Shown in pieces: positions 43,043 to 51,159 of a DNA stretch of 64,000 bases. The notes under the pieces are model-generated. The model worked only from the letters and a program-made list of their open reading frames with translations. It had not been told where the DNA came from and made no database searches. How positions within the stretch are numbered: the stretch's first letter is position 1; each line of letters starts with the position of its first letter. The stretch is from positions 2,542,001-2,606,000 of the forward strand of contig NZ_CP058907.1 in assembly GCF_013415845.1 (NCBI RefSeq), given 5' to 3'. This stretch comes from Rhodopseudomonas palustris (GTDB lineage: Bacteria > Pseudomonadota > Alphaproteobacteria > Rhizobiales > Xanthobacteraceae). The position numbers and the translations under genes were made by a program.

Positions 43043-43482
43043 GGAGCGTCGGGCTGGGGGACCTGGATGACCGAAAAGAACAGGCCGAGTTGGCGGATCG
43101 CGTTGGCGAAGCTTTCGTAGTTCACCGGCTTGGTGATGTAGACGTTGCAGCCGAGCTCGTAACAGCGCTTGATCTCATGCGCGTCGTCGGTCGTCGTCAG
43201 CACCACCACCGGGGTGGCCTTGAGATGATCGTTCTCCTTGATCCGCCGCAGGATGTCGATGCCGCTGGCATCGGGCAGATTGAGGTCGAGCAGCACCAGT
43301 AGGGCACGATGCTGGTGTTCGACGCCGGTGCCATCGCTGCCGAACAGATAATTCAGCGCGGCTGTCCCGGAGGTGAACGGGATGATCTCGTTGTTGACGC
43401 CCGAACGGCGGATGTTCCGCTCAATCAGACGGGCATGACCCTCGTCGTCCTCGATCATGATGATGGTGACAGGGTTACTCAT
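43039..43482 (-). CDS. Single-domain response regulator (Rcp1-like)
   Basis: 147 residues from ATG 43482, overlapping the sensor kinase gene by 4 bases and the hybrid kinase gene by 4. Only a receiver domain: acidic E11 D12 D13, phospho-acceptor D66 in LLVLLDLNLPDASG, T96 and K118 in YITKPVNYESFANAIRQLG. The insert LFGSDGTGVEHQHR between helix 2 and strand 3 and the C-terminal FFSVIQVPQ are typical of Rcp1-like regulators that pair with phytochrome-type kinases. It lacks an output domain, so it is a phosphate shuttle between its two neighbours. Confidence 0.92.
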   Translation of the reverse strand: MSNPVTIIMIEDDEGHARLIERNIRRSGVNNEIIPFTSGTAALNYLFGSDGTGVEHQHRALLVLLDLNLPDASGIDILRRIKENDHLKATPVVVLTTTDDAHEIKRCYELGCNVYITKPVNYESFANAIRQLGLFFSVIQVPQPDAP

Positions 43483-45011
43483 GCGCGCTGTTCCTGGTTC
43501 TTGTTTGCCGTCCACTTGGCCGGCAGGGTGATGGTGAAGGTCGAGCCTTCGCCGAGCGCGGATGACACCGACATGGTGCCGCCCAGGCGTCGGACCAGCG
43601 CTCGCACATGGGCGAGGCCGATCCCTTGGCCGGGCCGATCCTGTGTACCGGCGCGGCGGAAAAGATCAAAGATTCTCTGGTGGTCCTTGGGATCGATCCC
43701 CCGGCCGTTGTCGGCGATCTCGAAGATCACGAAGCCGAGCTTCTGGCGGCCGCGGATCACGATGTCGCCCGGTACGCCATCCTTGAGATATTTCAGGGCG
43801 TTATCGATGAGATTTGAGAAGATCTGTTCAAGTGCGAGGCGGTCGCTGACGATCTCCGGCAAGGGCTCGATGCGGATCTGGGCGTTGGCTTCGGCGGCCT
43901 GGTGCGCGACGGTGGAGACGATGTTCTCGATCAACTCGCGGGTCTCGATCCGCACCGGCTGAAATTGGCGCCGGCCTTCGCGCGTCAGGTTCAGGATGGC
44001 GCTGATCAGGCGGTCCATCTTGCCGATCGAGGATTTGATGAAGCCGAGCGCCTCGGTGAAATCTTCGGAGAGCTGGCGGTCGGCGGGCTCCAGTTCCGCC
44101 TCGCCATCGCCGTCGGCATTGGCGGCGCTCTGCTTGCCGGTGACTTCGCGGCTCAGCGTCCCGATCCGGCGGAAGATGTCGCTGCGCAGCTCTTCCAGCT
44201 CGCTGGTGAAGCCCATGATGTTGACCAGCGGCGAGCGCAGATCGTGGCTGACGATGTAGGCGAAGCGCTGGATCTCCTCGTTGGCCTCGCGCAGGTCGGC
44301 GGTCCGCTCCTGCACGGCGGATTCCAGGTTCAGATTGTTCTCGCGCAGCTGATTTTCGGCTTCGTCGCGCGCCCGCGCCGAGCGTCGCACCAGGAAGATC
44401 GACAGGCCGGCAAGCACCAGAACCAATCCCGAACCGGTGGTGGTGATGATGGTGGCCAGTGCCTGGCTGCGGTCGGCCTCGGTGGTGCGCTCGGAAAACA
44501 GCCGGTTTTCCTCCTGGCGCATTGCCGTCAGCGACGTGGTGAGGGTGTCCATGGCACGGCGGCCGTCGGTGTCGCGCAGCAATTGCCGGGCGTCCTCGAT
44601 CCGGCCCTGCTGCGCCAGCGCGATCACCTGGCGAAACCGTTCGATGCGTGAGTTGGCGGAGGCGATCGCCTGGTCGATGAACGGGACCTGCGCGGTATTG
44701 TCGGCGACGAAATCCCGTAGCTTCTTCAGCCGCGGCACCACATCGGACGCCGCCTCCTCGAACTGGGCGATCAAATCGTCCTGCTGGGTCAGGACGTAGC
44801 CGCGTTCGGCGCTTTCGGCGCGGCGGAGCTGCAGCTGGGCCAGCGCGATCTGGTTTTGGACTTCGAGGGTGTGGGCGACCCAGGCGTTGTCCTCGCGCGC
44901 CTTCTGCAGCCAGTACACCGACGCCAGGCTGATCGCGACCAGCACGGCGAACGACAGCGACAGCAGTGTGACCTGGGCAAGCGAGCGCTTGCGCGCGGAT
45001 TCAGGAGTCAC
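43479..45011 (-). CDS. CHASE3-domain membrane sensor histidine kinase
   Basis: 510 residues from GTG 45011. TM1 at about 12-34, periplasmic CHASE3 domain about 40-180 (RRAESAERGYVLTQQDDL is the CHASE3 core), TM2 about 185-208, then a coiled coil (EAENQLRENNLNLESAVQER). HisKA has H256 in YIVSHDLRSPLVNIMGF. There is a charged insert of about 60 residues. HATPase motifs are IFSNLIDNALKYL, DNGRGIDPKD and GQGIGLAHV. No PAS domain is present. It is first in the operon; a perfect EcfG-type promoter is 76 bases upstream. The signal is unknown; CHASE3 kinases respond to various stresses. Confidence 0.9.
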   Translation of the reverse strand: MTPESARKRSLAQVTLLSLSFAVLVAISLASVYWLQKAREDNAWVAHTLEVQNQIALAQLQLRRAESAERGYVLTQQDDLIAQFEEAASDVVPRLKKLRDFVADNTAQVPFIDQAIASANSRIERFRQVIALAQQGRIEDARQLLRDTDGRRAMDTLTTSLTAMRQEENRLFSERTTEADRSQALATIITTTGSGLVLVLAGLSIFLVRRSARARDEAENQLRENNLNLESAVQERTADLREANEEIQRFAYIVSHDLRSPLVNIMGFTSELEELRSDIFRRIGTLSREVTGKQSAANADGDGEAELEPADRQLSEDFTEALGFIKSSIGKMDRLISAILNLTREGRRQFQPVRIETRELIENIVSTVAHQAAEANAQIRIEPLPEIVSDRLALEQIFSNLIDNALKYLKDGVPGDIVIRGRQKLGFVIFEIADNGRGIDPKDHQRIFDLFRRAGTQDRPGQGIGLAHVRALVRRLGGTMSVSSALGEGSTFTITLPAKWTANKNQEQRA

Positions 45012-45086
45012 CGCGCGCCTCCAGCACGAACGAAATCAGGCAAGCCATCCCCCAGGCGTCGCAAGGCAGAACTCAGAACGCTTTCT

Positions 45087-45111
45087 AACGTCGGTGAAAC
45101 GGAAAGGTTCC
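45087..45111 (-). promoter_or_regulatory. EcfG (general stress response) promoter of the phosphorelay operon
   Basis: On the minus strand GGAAC, 16 bases, CGTT, an exact match to the alphaproteobacterial EcfG consensus GGAAC-N16/17-CGTT. The -10 end lies 75 bases upstream of the sensor kinase GTG. It faces the operon and lies between it and accC. No other promoter-like motif was evident in this gap. Confidence 0.7.
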
Positions 45112-45198
45112 CGAGGGACGAGGGGATTTTGGAGGAGTGGTCGCGGCGGAAGGAGCGAGCTCGCGTCGAAAGCCAACCCGTTGCAACGCGTTAGGCGG

Positions 45199-46551
45199 CT
45201 AACCTGCAGGATCGCCTGAAGCCAGATACTGCTCCAGCCAATGGATGTGGTAGTCGCCGTCGATGATCGACGGCTCACGCACCAGGGCGCGGAACAGCGG
45301 CAGCGTGGTCTCGATGCCGTCCACCACCATCTCGTCGAGCGCGCGGCGCAGCCGCATCAGGCACTCGCCGCGGGTCTTGCCGTGGACGATCAGCTTGCCG
45401 ACCAGCGAGTCGTAATAGGGCGGGATCGTGTAGCCCTGATACACCGCTGAATCGATCCGGATGCCGAGGCCGCCGGGTGGATGATAGCGCGAGATCTTGC
45501 CGGGCGACGGCCGGAAGGTCACCGGGTTCTCGGCGTTGACCCGGCACTCGATGGCATGACCGTTGAGGGTGATCTCGTCCTGCGTCACCGGCAGGTCGCC
45601 GCCGGCGGCAATCCGGATCTGCTCCAGCACCAGATCGATGCCGGTGATCATCTCGGTCACCGGATGCTCGACCTGGATGCGGGTGTTCATTTCGATGAAA
45701 TAGAACTCGCCGTCCTCGTACAGGAACTCGATCGTCCCGACGCCGAGATACTGCATGTCCTGCATCGCCTTGGCGCAGATCCCGCCGATCCGGGCGCGCG
45801 CCTCCGGGCTGATCACCGGCGAGGGGCTTTCCTCCCACACCTTCTGATGCCGGCGCTGCAGCGAGCAGTCGCGCTCGCCGAGATGGATCGCACCGCCGCG
45901 GCCGTCACCGAGCACCTGGATTTCGATGTGGCGCGGCTTCTGCAGATACTTTTCGAGATACACCGACGCGTCGCCGAACGCGGCCTTGGCCTCGTTGCCG
46001 GCGGTGGAGATCGCCAGCGCCAGGTCGTCGGCGGTGTGTGCGACCTTCATGCCGCGGCCGCCGCCGCCCGCTGCGGCTTTGACCAGCACCGGGAAGCCGA
46101 TTTCCTGGGCGATCGCCATCGCATCGTCGTCTGGGCCGACCCCGCCGTCGGAGCCCGGGACGACCGGAATGCCGAGCCTCTTGGCGGTCTTCTTGGCCTC
46201 GATCTTGTCGCCCATCAGCCGGATGTGTTCGGCCTTCGGTCCGATGAAGTGAAGATTGTGGTCGGAGAGGATTTCGGCGAAGCGGGCGTTCTCGGACAGG
46301 AAGCCGTAGCCCGGATGCACCGCATCGGCGCCGGTGATCTCGCAGGCGGCGAGCAGCGCCGGCACGTTGAGGTAGCTGTCCTTGGACGGCGGCGGGCCGA
46401 TGCACACGCTCTCGTCGGCGAGGCGGACGTGCATCGCGTCGGCGTCCGCGGTGGAGTGGACCGCGACCGTGGCGATGCCGAGCTCCTTGCACGCGCGCAG
46501 CACGCGCAGGGCGATCTCGCCGCGATTAGCTATCAGGATTTTATCGAACAT
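45199..46551 (-). CDS. accC: Acetyl-CoA carboxylase biotin carboxylase subunit
   Basis: 450 residues, the usual length. N-terminal [43 protein letters not shown]-grasp glycine loop [13 protein letters not shown], and the catalytic region [17 protein letters not shown] and [14 protein letters not shown] are all intact. It carboxylates biotin on AccB using bicarbonate and ATP, the first step of fatty acid synthesis. It follows accB by 117 bases in the aroQ-accB-accC order. Confidence 0.98.
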   Translation of the reverse strand: MFDKILIANRGEIALRVLRACKELGIATVAVHSTADADAMHVRLADESVCIGPPPSKDSYLNVPALLAACEITGADAVHPGYGFLSENARFAEILSDHNLHFIGPKAEHIRLMGDKIEAKKTAKRLGIPVVPGSDGGVGPDDDAMAIAQEIGFPVLVKAAAGGGGRGMKVAHTADDLALAISTAGNEAKAAFGDASVYLEKYLQKPRHIEIQVLGDGRGGAIHLGERDCSLQRRHQKVWEESPSPVISPEARARIGGICAKAMQDMQYLGVGTIEFLYEDGEFYFIEMNTRIQVEHPVTEMITGIDLVLEQIRIAAGGDLPVTQDEITLNGHAIECRVNAENPVTFRPSPGKISRYHPPGGLGIRIDSAVYQGYTIPPYYDSLVGKLIVHGKTRGECLMRLRRALDEMVVDGIETTLPLFRALVREPSIIDGDYHIHWLEQYLASGDPAG

Positions 46552-46668
46552 CGGCTTAACCGCGCTGTGAGGCCAAAGAGGCGAAGGGCGAGTAGCGAAG
46601 GTGGAATGGAAAGAGAGGCAGCTAAGCGGCTTGTTTCGGCTCGCTGCTTGCTGCCCGCCACTCGCTTG

Positions 46669-47163
46669 TTACTCGATCACGACCAGCGGTTCGCCGAACT
46701 CGACCGGCTGGCCGTCTTCGACGAGGATCTGGGTGACGACGCCGGCCTTCGGCGAAGGAATCTGGTTCATGGTCTTCATCGCCTCGACGATGAACAGCGT
46801 CTCGCCGACCGACACCCGGCTGCCGACATCGATGAACGGCTTGGCGCCCGGCTCCGGCGCCCAGTACACGGTGCCGACCATCGGCGAGGTGACCACGCCC
46901 GGATGTTTGGCGAGATCGACCGACGCGGTGTCTTTCGCGGCGGCGCCACCTGCGGCGGGCGCCGGCGCATAGGCAGCCGGCACCGCGGCGGCGATGCTGA
47001 CGTTACGAGCGACGCGCACGCGCAAACCGGCTCGTTCGATCTCGATCTCGGTCAGGTTGGTCTCATCCAGCAGCACCGCGAGTTCGCGGATCAGGCTGCT
47101 GTCGTCGGTCGCCGGGGCGGTGGTCGGCTCGGCGGCGGTTTTCTCTGCAGGCTGGCGGGCCAT
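46669..47163 (-). CDS. accB: Acetyl-CoA carboxylase biotin carboxyl carrier protein
   Basis: 164 residues. The N-terminal dimerising part contains [31 protein letters not shown], an Ala/Pro-rich linker follows (about 65-88), and the biotinyl domain (about 90-164) carries biotin on the lysine of [11 protein letters not shown]. It carries CO2 from AccC to the carboxyltransferase. The gene starts 38 bases after aroQ, so they share an operon. Confidence 0.97.
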   Translation of the reverse strand: MARQPAEKTAAEPTTAPATDDSSLIRELAVLLDETNLTEIEIERAGLRVRVARNVSIAAAVPAAYAPAPAAGGAAAKDTASVDLAKHPGVVTSPMVGTVYWAPEPGAKPFIDVGSRVSVGETLFIVEAMKTMNQIPSPKAGVVTQILVEDGQPVEFGEPLVVIE

Positions 47164-47201
47164 GGTGTGTCGATCCAGATGTCTTGAGTGAACGGGCGGG
47201 C

Positions 47202-47657
47202 TCAGGCCGTGGCGCTGGCGCCGAGTTTGGCGGCGAGGCCGGTGATGGCCAGGCGATAGCCGTCGATGCCGAAGCCGCAGAGGCTGGCGAAGGCGGCCTT
47301 CGCGATGAAGGAGTGGTGACGAAAGTCCTCACGCGCAAATACGTTGGAAACATGGACTTCCACCGTCGGAATCTGCACGCCGACCAGAGCGTCGTGCAGG
47401 GCGATCGAGGTGTGGGTATAGCCGCCGGCATTGATCACGAGGCCAGCCACCTTTTCGCTGCGCGCCTGGTGAATCCAGTCGATCAGCTGGCCTTCGTGGT
47501 TGGACTGACGGCACACGGCGACCAGACCGAAACCGGCGGCGGTCTCGGCGCACAGCTTCTCGACATCGGCCAAGGTGGCGCGACCGTAGATTTCCGGCTC
47601 ACGGGTCCCGAGCAGATTCAAGTTCGGGCCGTTCAGCACGTAAATCGTCTGAGCCAT
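47202..47657 (-). CDS. aroQ: Type II 3-dehydroquinate dehydratase
   Basis: 151 residues from ATG 47657. Signatures are [20 protein letters not shown] with the catalytic Arg and Tyr, [35 protein letters not shown], and [18 protein letters not shown] with the active-site His. It dehydrates 3-dehydroquinate in the shikimate pathway. First gene of the aroQ-accB-accC operon. The pairing with accBC is common in alphaproteobacteria and other bacteria. Confidence 0.97.
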   Translation of the reverse strand: MAQTIYVLNGPNLNLLGTREPEIYGRATLADVEKLCAETAAGFGLVAVCRQSNHEGQLIDWIHQARSEKVAGLVINAGGYTHTSIALHDALVGVQIPTVEVHVSNVFAREDFRHHSFIAKAAFASLCGFGIDGYRLAITGLAAKLGASATA

Positions 47658-47906
47658 CGAAAATTCCGGCAATTTTTGCGAATCTGATCCAGCCGAGCGG
47701 GACAACCCGCCGCACGGCCTGTCGGAATCCGGCGAAATTCACCTGATCGCGGGCGTTATAGGTAACCTCGGGGCTGAGGGGAAGCCTGAACAGGCTCGAA
47801 CAGGGGATGAAATCCCTGATGCTTTGGACGAGTTCGCCTGCGCAACCGACAGGAATTGTTCGCAATCAAGGCTCGACAAGGTGCCGGGGCACCCATGCGG
47901 AATGCA

Positions 47907-47934
47907 CAGGGGACGGCCGGGTGACCGCCCCCTG
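47907..47934 (-). terminator. Hairpin after the DUF1236 gene
   Basis: CAGGGG / CCCCTG outer arms with one mismatch and inner CGG/CCG, 17 bases after the stop at 47951. No clear U-run follows on the minus strand; probable weak terminator. Confidence 0.45.
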
Positions 47935-47950
47935 GATCGGAGTGCCTTGA

Positions 47951-48622
47951 TCAGATGTCGAGGACGGCGACGATCTCCAGCGTGCGCGGATTCACCACCA
48001 CGATCTCGTCGCGCACTATGAAGAACTCATAGCCGCGCCAATCCGGATAGATCGTCACGATGTCGGTGGGAAGTGGATGGAAGTGGACCTCGCGCGGCAC
48101 GCGCGTGCCGACCGAGATCGAGAAGTTGACGTTCGTCTGGGGCTCGATGTGCTGGTTCTTGATCACCGTGGTGATCTTGGTGCGCTGCTCGGTCGAGAGC
48201 TGCGCGCGAGCGCCGGCCTGGCCGGTGGTGGTCGACGAGCGATCGCTATCCGCACCGCGTTGCTTGCTGCGGTCATGGTCGCGATCATTGTCGGCATTGC
48301 GGTTGCCGCTGCGTTCGTTGCGATCTTCGGCCTTCATTTTGGAGCGGTCGCGGTCATGATCGCTGACACCCTTGGTGGCGTCGTTGGCGCTGCGATCCAT
48401 CGCCGGAACTTCGCGCGAGGTGCCAGACGGGGATTCAGAGCGCTGCATCTGCGAACCGCCGGCACCGCTCGGCCCGGGTGCGGATTGTCCCACCGACGGC
48501 GAGGACGGGGCGGCGCCGCTACTGCCGCTGGAACTACTGGAGGACGGCGACTGCGCATTGGCAACGGCTCCGCCAGCGATCAGAGCGGCGGCGGCGACTG
48601 ACAGCAACAAGCGATGGTTCAT
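47951..48622 (-). CDS. DUF1236 exported protein
   Basis: 223 residues. The signal peptide (LLLSVAAAALIAGGAVANAQ) is followed by a Ser/Gly/Pro-rich spacer, then a long charged section rich in Asp/Arg (about 80-135, including DRDRSKMKAEDRNERSGNR), then the DUF1236 domain (about 140-223): LSTEQRTKITTVI, NVNFSISVGTRVPREVHFHPLP and IVTIYPDWRGYEFFIVRDEIVVVNPRTLEIVAVL. Function unknown; common in Bradyrhizobiaceae. A weak EcfG-like promoter precedes it. Confidence 0.88.
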   Translation of the reverse strand: MNHRLLLSVAAAALIAGGAVANAQSPSSSSSSGSSGAAPSSPSVGQSAPGPSGAGGSQMQRSESPSGTSREVPAMDRSANDATKGVSDHDRDRSKMKAEDRNERSGNRNADNDRDHDRSKQRGADSDRSSTTTGQAGARAQLSTEQRTKITTVIKNQHIEPQTNVNFSISVGTRVPREVHFHPLPTDIVTIYPDWRGYEFFIVRDEIVVVNPRTLEIVAVLDI

Positions 48623-48652
48623 TGGTGCTCTCCCTGTGCCTGCCCGTGCCTC

Positions 48653-48677
48653 AACTTCATCCCTGCAGCACCGTTCC
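48653..48677 (-). promoter_or_regulatory. Possible EcfG-type promoter (one mismatch) for the DUF1236 gene
   Basis: On the minus strand GGAAC, 16 bases, AGTT versus consensus CGTT. It lies 30 bases upstream of the start codon. One mismatch, so it may be chance. Confidence 0.3.
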
Positions 48678-48888
48678 CGCGCGGGCGATGAGTTCCGTAC
48701 GCTGACGTTCCCGGAGTTTTGTTTTGTCGAACCGTCACGTTCGGACTAGTCTGACGGTCGTGAGGCTCCGTGCGACCCAATGATCCGGTCGCGATTGCCC
48801 GACCCATCCGCTCGCGGCCCAGCAGCCTGAACCAGCCCAAGCGAATTCAGGCGTGCGCCTCCGCCGCGAGCTTCCAACCGGAGGTGTC

Positions 48889-49101
48889 ATGGCTCGCTAC
48901 ATCGTGCGATTTATGAAGGGCATCCTCGGCGAGAACGGTCGTCACGAGGAAGTCTGCCAGGGCTTGCTGGAAGTCGATGCCGAAACCAGCGATGGCGCAA
49001 TCGAGCTCGCCAAGCAGCGGTTCTGTGAACAGGAGCGGCTGCCGGAATGGTCGCTACACGCCGACCGCGTCGACGTCGCCGAAACCGAGTTTCCGTCCTA
49101 G
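48889..49101 (+). CDS. Small hypothetical protein
   Basis: 70 residues from ATG 48889, with a strong GGAGG ribosome binding site 4 bases upstream; earlier in-frame codons have none. Sequence features: an N-terminal strand MARYIVRFMKGILGENGRHEEVC, a helix GAIELAKQRFCEQERLPEWSLH, and an acidic end. It looks like a compact single-domain protein, possibly alpha/beta, without signal or membrane segment. Family not recognised. Confidence 0.7.
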   Translation: MARYIVRFMKGILGENGRHEEVCQGLLEVDAETSDGAIELAKQRFCEQERLPEWSLHADRVDVAETEFPS

Positions 49102-49441
49102 ACCCTTCTGTAACTCGCATCCGAACACGATGTGCGCGGGCCGGCTGCCGATGCCCGCGCAAAACTTGTCACGCCGCCGGGGAGGTGGCGGGAGACCGTC
49201 ATTCCTGCGTCAGGATGGCACGGCATCGTACGGTTGCCTGACTAATCTCTACAGTGTAGAAATTGGCTACCGTCAGCGGCTGACAGCGTCGCGAGAGCTT
49301 CTCACGGTGTTGTCGCGACACGTTTCGCGACCCTCAATCAGGCTCTTGGCCGGACCGCCGGTCTTGCACCCGTCTGCATGGATGCGGACGCGCGTGTCCG
49401 AGGGCTAACTCGCGACGCGAGGCTCGGACTGCGAGCGAACC
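49102..49441. other. Intergenic region with a hairpin and a TetR-like palindrome
   Basis: About 340 bases. After the small gene comes a hairpin TGCGCGGGC / GCCCGCGCA (49133-49161) without a U-run. Further on lies the 13-base palindrome TCTACAGTGTAGA (49248-49260), 181 bases before the CDF-like gene. No convincing protein-coding frame was found. Confidence 0.5.
49248..49260. promoter_or_regulatory. Palindrome resembling a TetR-type operator
   Basis: TCTACA-G-TGTAGA, perfectly symmetric around one base. It lies upstream of the CDF-like/TetR operon (49442-51075), the natural target of the operon's own TetR protein. Binding is inferred. Confidence 0.4.
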
Positions 49442-50395
49442 ATGAGCGGACTGCTCTCTATTTTTGATTTGTCAGACGAACGCGGCGTGTTGAGAACCTC
49501 GATCGCCGTGACCTTCGTGATCTCGTTCCTCGGGATCGGCTTCGGCCTGTTCTCGGGATCGTTCTCGATCGTGTTCGATGGGGTGTATTCCCTGATCGAT
49601 GCGGGGATGAGCCTGCTGTCGCTGATCGTGGTCAACCTGATCACGTCCTACGCGGTGGCGGATCATCTGTCGCGCAAGCTCAGGGAACGCTTTTCGTTCG
49701 GCCTCTGGCACCTCGAGCCGATGGTGCTCGGGCTGAACGGAATCTTGCTGATCAGTGCGGCGCTCTACGCGCTGGTCACGGCCATCGGCAGCCTGCTGAG
49801 CGGCGGGCGTGATCTGGAATTCGGTTCGGCGCTGATCTACGCAGCCGTCACGGTGATCGCCTGCGCGGGCATCGCGGCCGTGGAATGGCGGGCCAATCGC
49901 AAGATTGGATCCGAATTCCTTCGCCTCGACGTGCGCGGTTGGATCATGTCGGCCGGCATCAGCGCCGCGCTGCTGATCGCCTTCATGATCGGCCTGGCGG
50001 TGCAGGGGACGTCATGGCAGTGGATTTCGCCCTACATCGATCCGGCGGTTCTGGCGGCGGTGTGCGTGCTCATCATTCCTCTTCCGGTCTCGACGGTGCG
50101 GCAGGCGCTGGCCGACATCTTTCTGGTCACCCCGGTCGATCTGAAGAAGCACCTGGACACGGTGGCAGCGGCGTTCGTCGCCAAGCACGGCTTCGTCTCG
50201 TATCGTGCCTACGTGGCGCGGGTCGGACGATCGAAGGAGATCGAGCTCTACTTCATCGTTCCTGCCGATGCGCCTGCGCGCACGATCGGCGAGTGGGACA
50301 TGTTGCGGGACGAGATCGGAGATCTGGTCGGCGACGACGGACCGAACCGTTGGCTGACCGTCGTTTTCACGGGTGATCCTGAATGGGCCGAATGA
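49442..50395 (+). CDS. CDF-family cation efflux-like protein lacking the canonical metal site
   Basis: 317 residues with about five to six membrane segments (20-40, 52-70, 95-120, 128-148, 167-190, 200-215) and a soluble C-terminal domain. TM2 reads GSFSIVFDGVYSLIDAGMS. Compared with E. coli FieF, the first site aspartate (D45) is Tyr49 and the second (D49) is D53; another Asp lies three residues earlier (D46). TM5 has LDVRGWIMS, so H153 and D157 of FieF correspond to Gly166 and Ser170. It may move a different ion, or act otherwise. A TetR regulator overlaps its end. Confidence 0.8.
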   Translation: MSGLLSIFDLSDERGVLRTSIAVTFVISFLGIGFGLFSGSFSIVFDGVYSLIDAGMSLLSLIVVNLITSYAVADHLSRKLRERFSFGLWHLEPMVLGLNGILLISAALYALVTAIGSLLSGGRDLEFGSALIYAAVTVIACAGIAAVEWRANRKIGSEFLRLDVRGWIMSAGISAALLIAFMIGLAVQGTSWQWISPYIDPAVLAAVCVLIIPLPVSTVRQALADIFLVTPVDLKKHLDTVAAAFVAKHGFVSYRAYVARVGRSKEIELYFIVPADAPARTIGEWDMLRDEIGDLVGDDGPNRWLTVVFTGDPEWAE

Positions 50396-51075
50396 CGTCG
50401 ACTGCAGATGCGAAGTCGAACACCAAGATCCGCGCGGTTTCCGGCCCGCGCGGTCTTGCGAAGCATGAGATCGTCGAAACGGCCGTGAGCCTGATGGAAG
50501 AGCTGGGAGAGGCGGCCTTCAGCGTGCGCAAACTCGGCGACAGAGTCGGCTGCGATCCGATGGCGATCCTCTATCACTTCAAGAACAAGGACGGCATGTA
50601 TCGCGCGATGGCCGATGCGCTGGTGGCGAAGCTGTCGCCGGTCGGCAACGATCTGACTTGGCAGGATCGGCTCCGCACCCACGCGCGCGATCATCGCGCG
50701 CTGGCGCTCCGATATCCCAACACGTTTCCGCTGCTGCAGAGATTTCTCAACACCGGCGTTGCGGACTTCCCCCATATCGAAATGGTTCACCGCGCGCTGG
50801 CCGATGCAGGTGTGTGCGATGCGGACGCATCTGCCGTTTGCCTCGCCTGGTACGCCGGCGTGATCGGTCTGTGCACGGCGGAGATCAGCGGGCTGGTCAG
50901 GCCAGCTCGCGAGTCCGAAGTCGCCGAAATGGAGGAGTTGCCGTCTGCCGAGTTTCCGGTGCTGAGGAAGCTGGCTCGCTCGTATCTGGCCGTCGAAACG
51001 GAAACCGTCTTCGAAATCGCCAACGAGCTGTTTATCGAAGGACTATGCAGCCGCTCGGACCGCAGGTCGGACTGA
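50383..51075 (+). CDS. TetR-family transcriptional regulator
   Basis: 230 residues from ATG 50383; ATG 50392 overlaps the preceding stop as ATGA and is an equally good start. Helix-turn-helix near 25-75: KHEIVETAVSLMEELGEAAFSVRKLGDRVGCDPMAILYHFKNKDGMYRAM. The rest is an all-helical ligand and dimer domain with a TetR_C-like PNTFPLLQRFLNTG. It overlaps the CDF-like gene by 13 bases, so the transporter and regulator are made together and the regulator likely represses the operon. Confidence 0.88.
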   Translation: MGRMTSTADAKSNTKIRAVSGPRGLAKHEIVETAVSLMEELGEAAFSVRKLGDRVGCDPMAILYHFKNKDGMYRAMADALVAKLSPVGNDLTWQDRLRTHARDHRALALRYPNTFPLLQRFLNTGVADFPHIEMVHRALADAGVCDADASAVCLAWYAGVIGLCTAEISGLVRPARESEVAEMEELPSAEFPVLRKLARSYLAVETETVFEIANELFIEGLCSRSDRRSD

Positions 51076-51101
51076 AACGCGCCTCGTCGTCGTTGGGCTA
51101 G

Positions 51102-51136
51102 ATCGCCAGCGCCGGCGACACACGGCGACTGGCGAT
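51102..51136. terminator. Shared hairpin between convergent TetR and DsbA-type genes
   Basis: ATCGCCAGCGCCG / CGGCG-A-CTGGCGAT, a 13-pair stem with one bulged base and an 8-base loop. It lies 26 bases after the TetR stop and 23 before the DsbA-type stop. No U-run in either direction; a two-way terminator of modest strength. Confidence 0.5.
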
Positions 51137-51159
51137 GCTAACTCAGGCGTCGATCGCGC

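Noticed and set aside
45481..47187. 568-codon plus-strand frame opposite accC and accB
   Set aside because: Composition is the His/Arg/Asp-rich pattern typical of antisense frames in high-GC DNA, and the opposite strand encodes certain genes.
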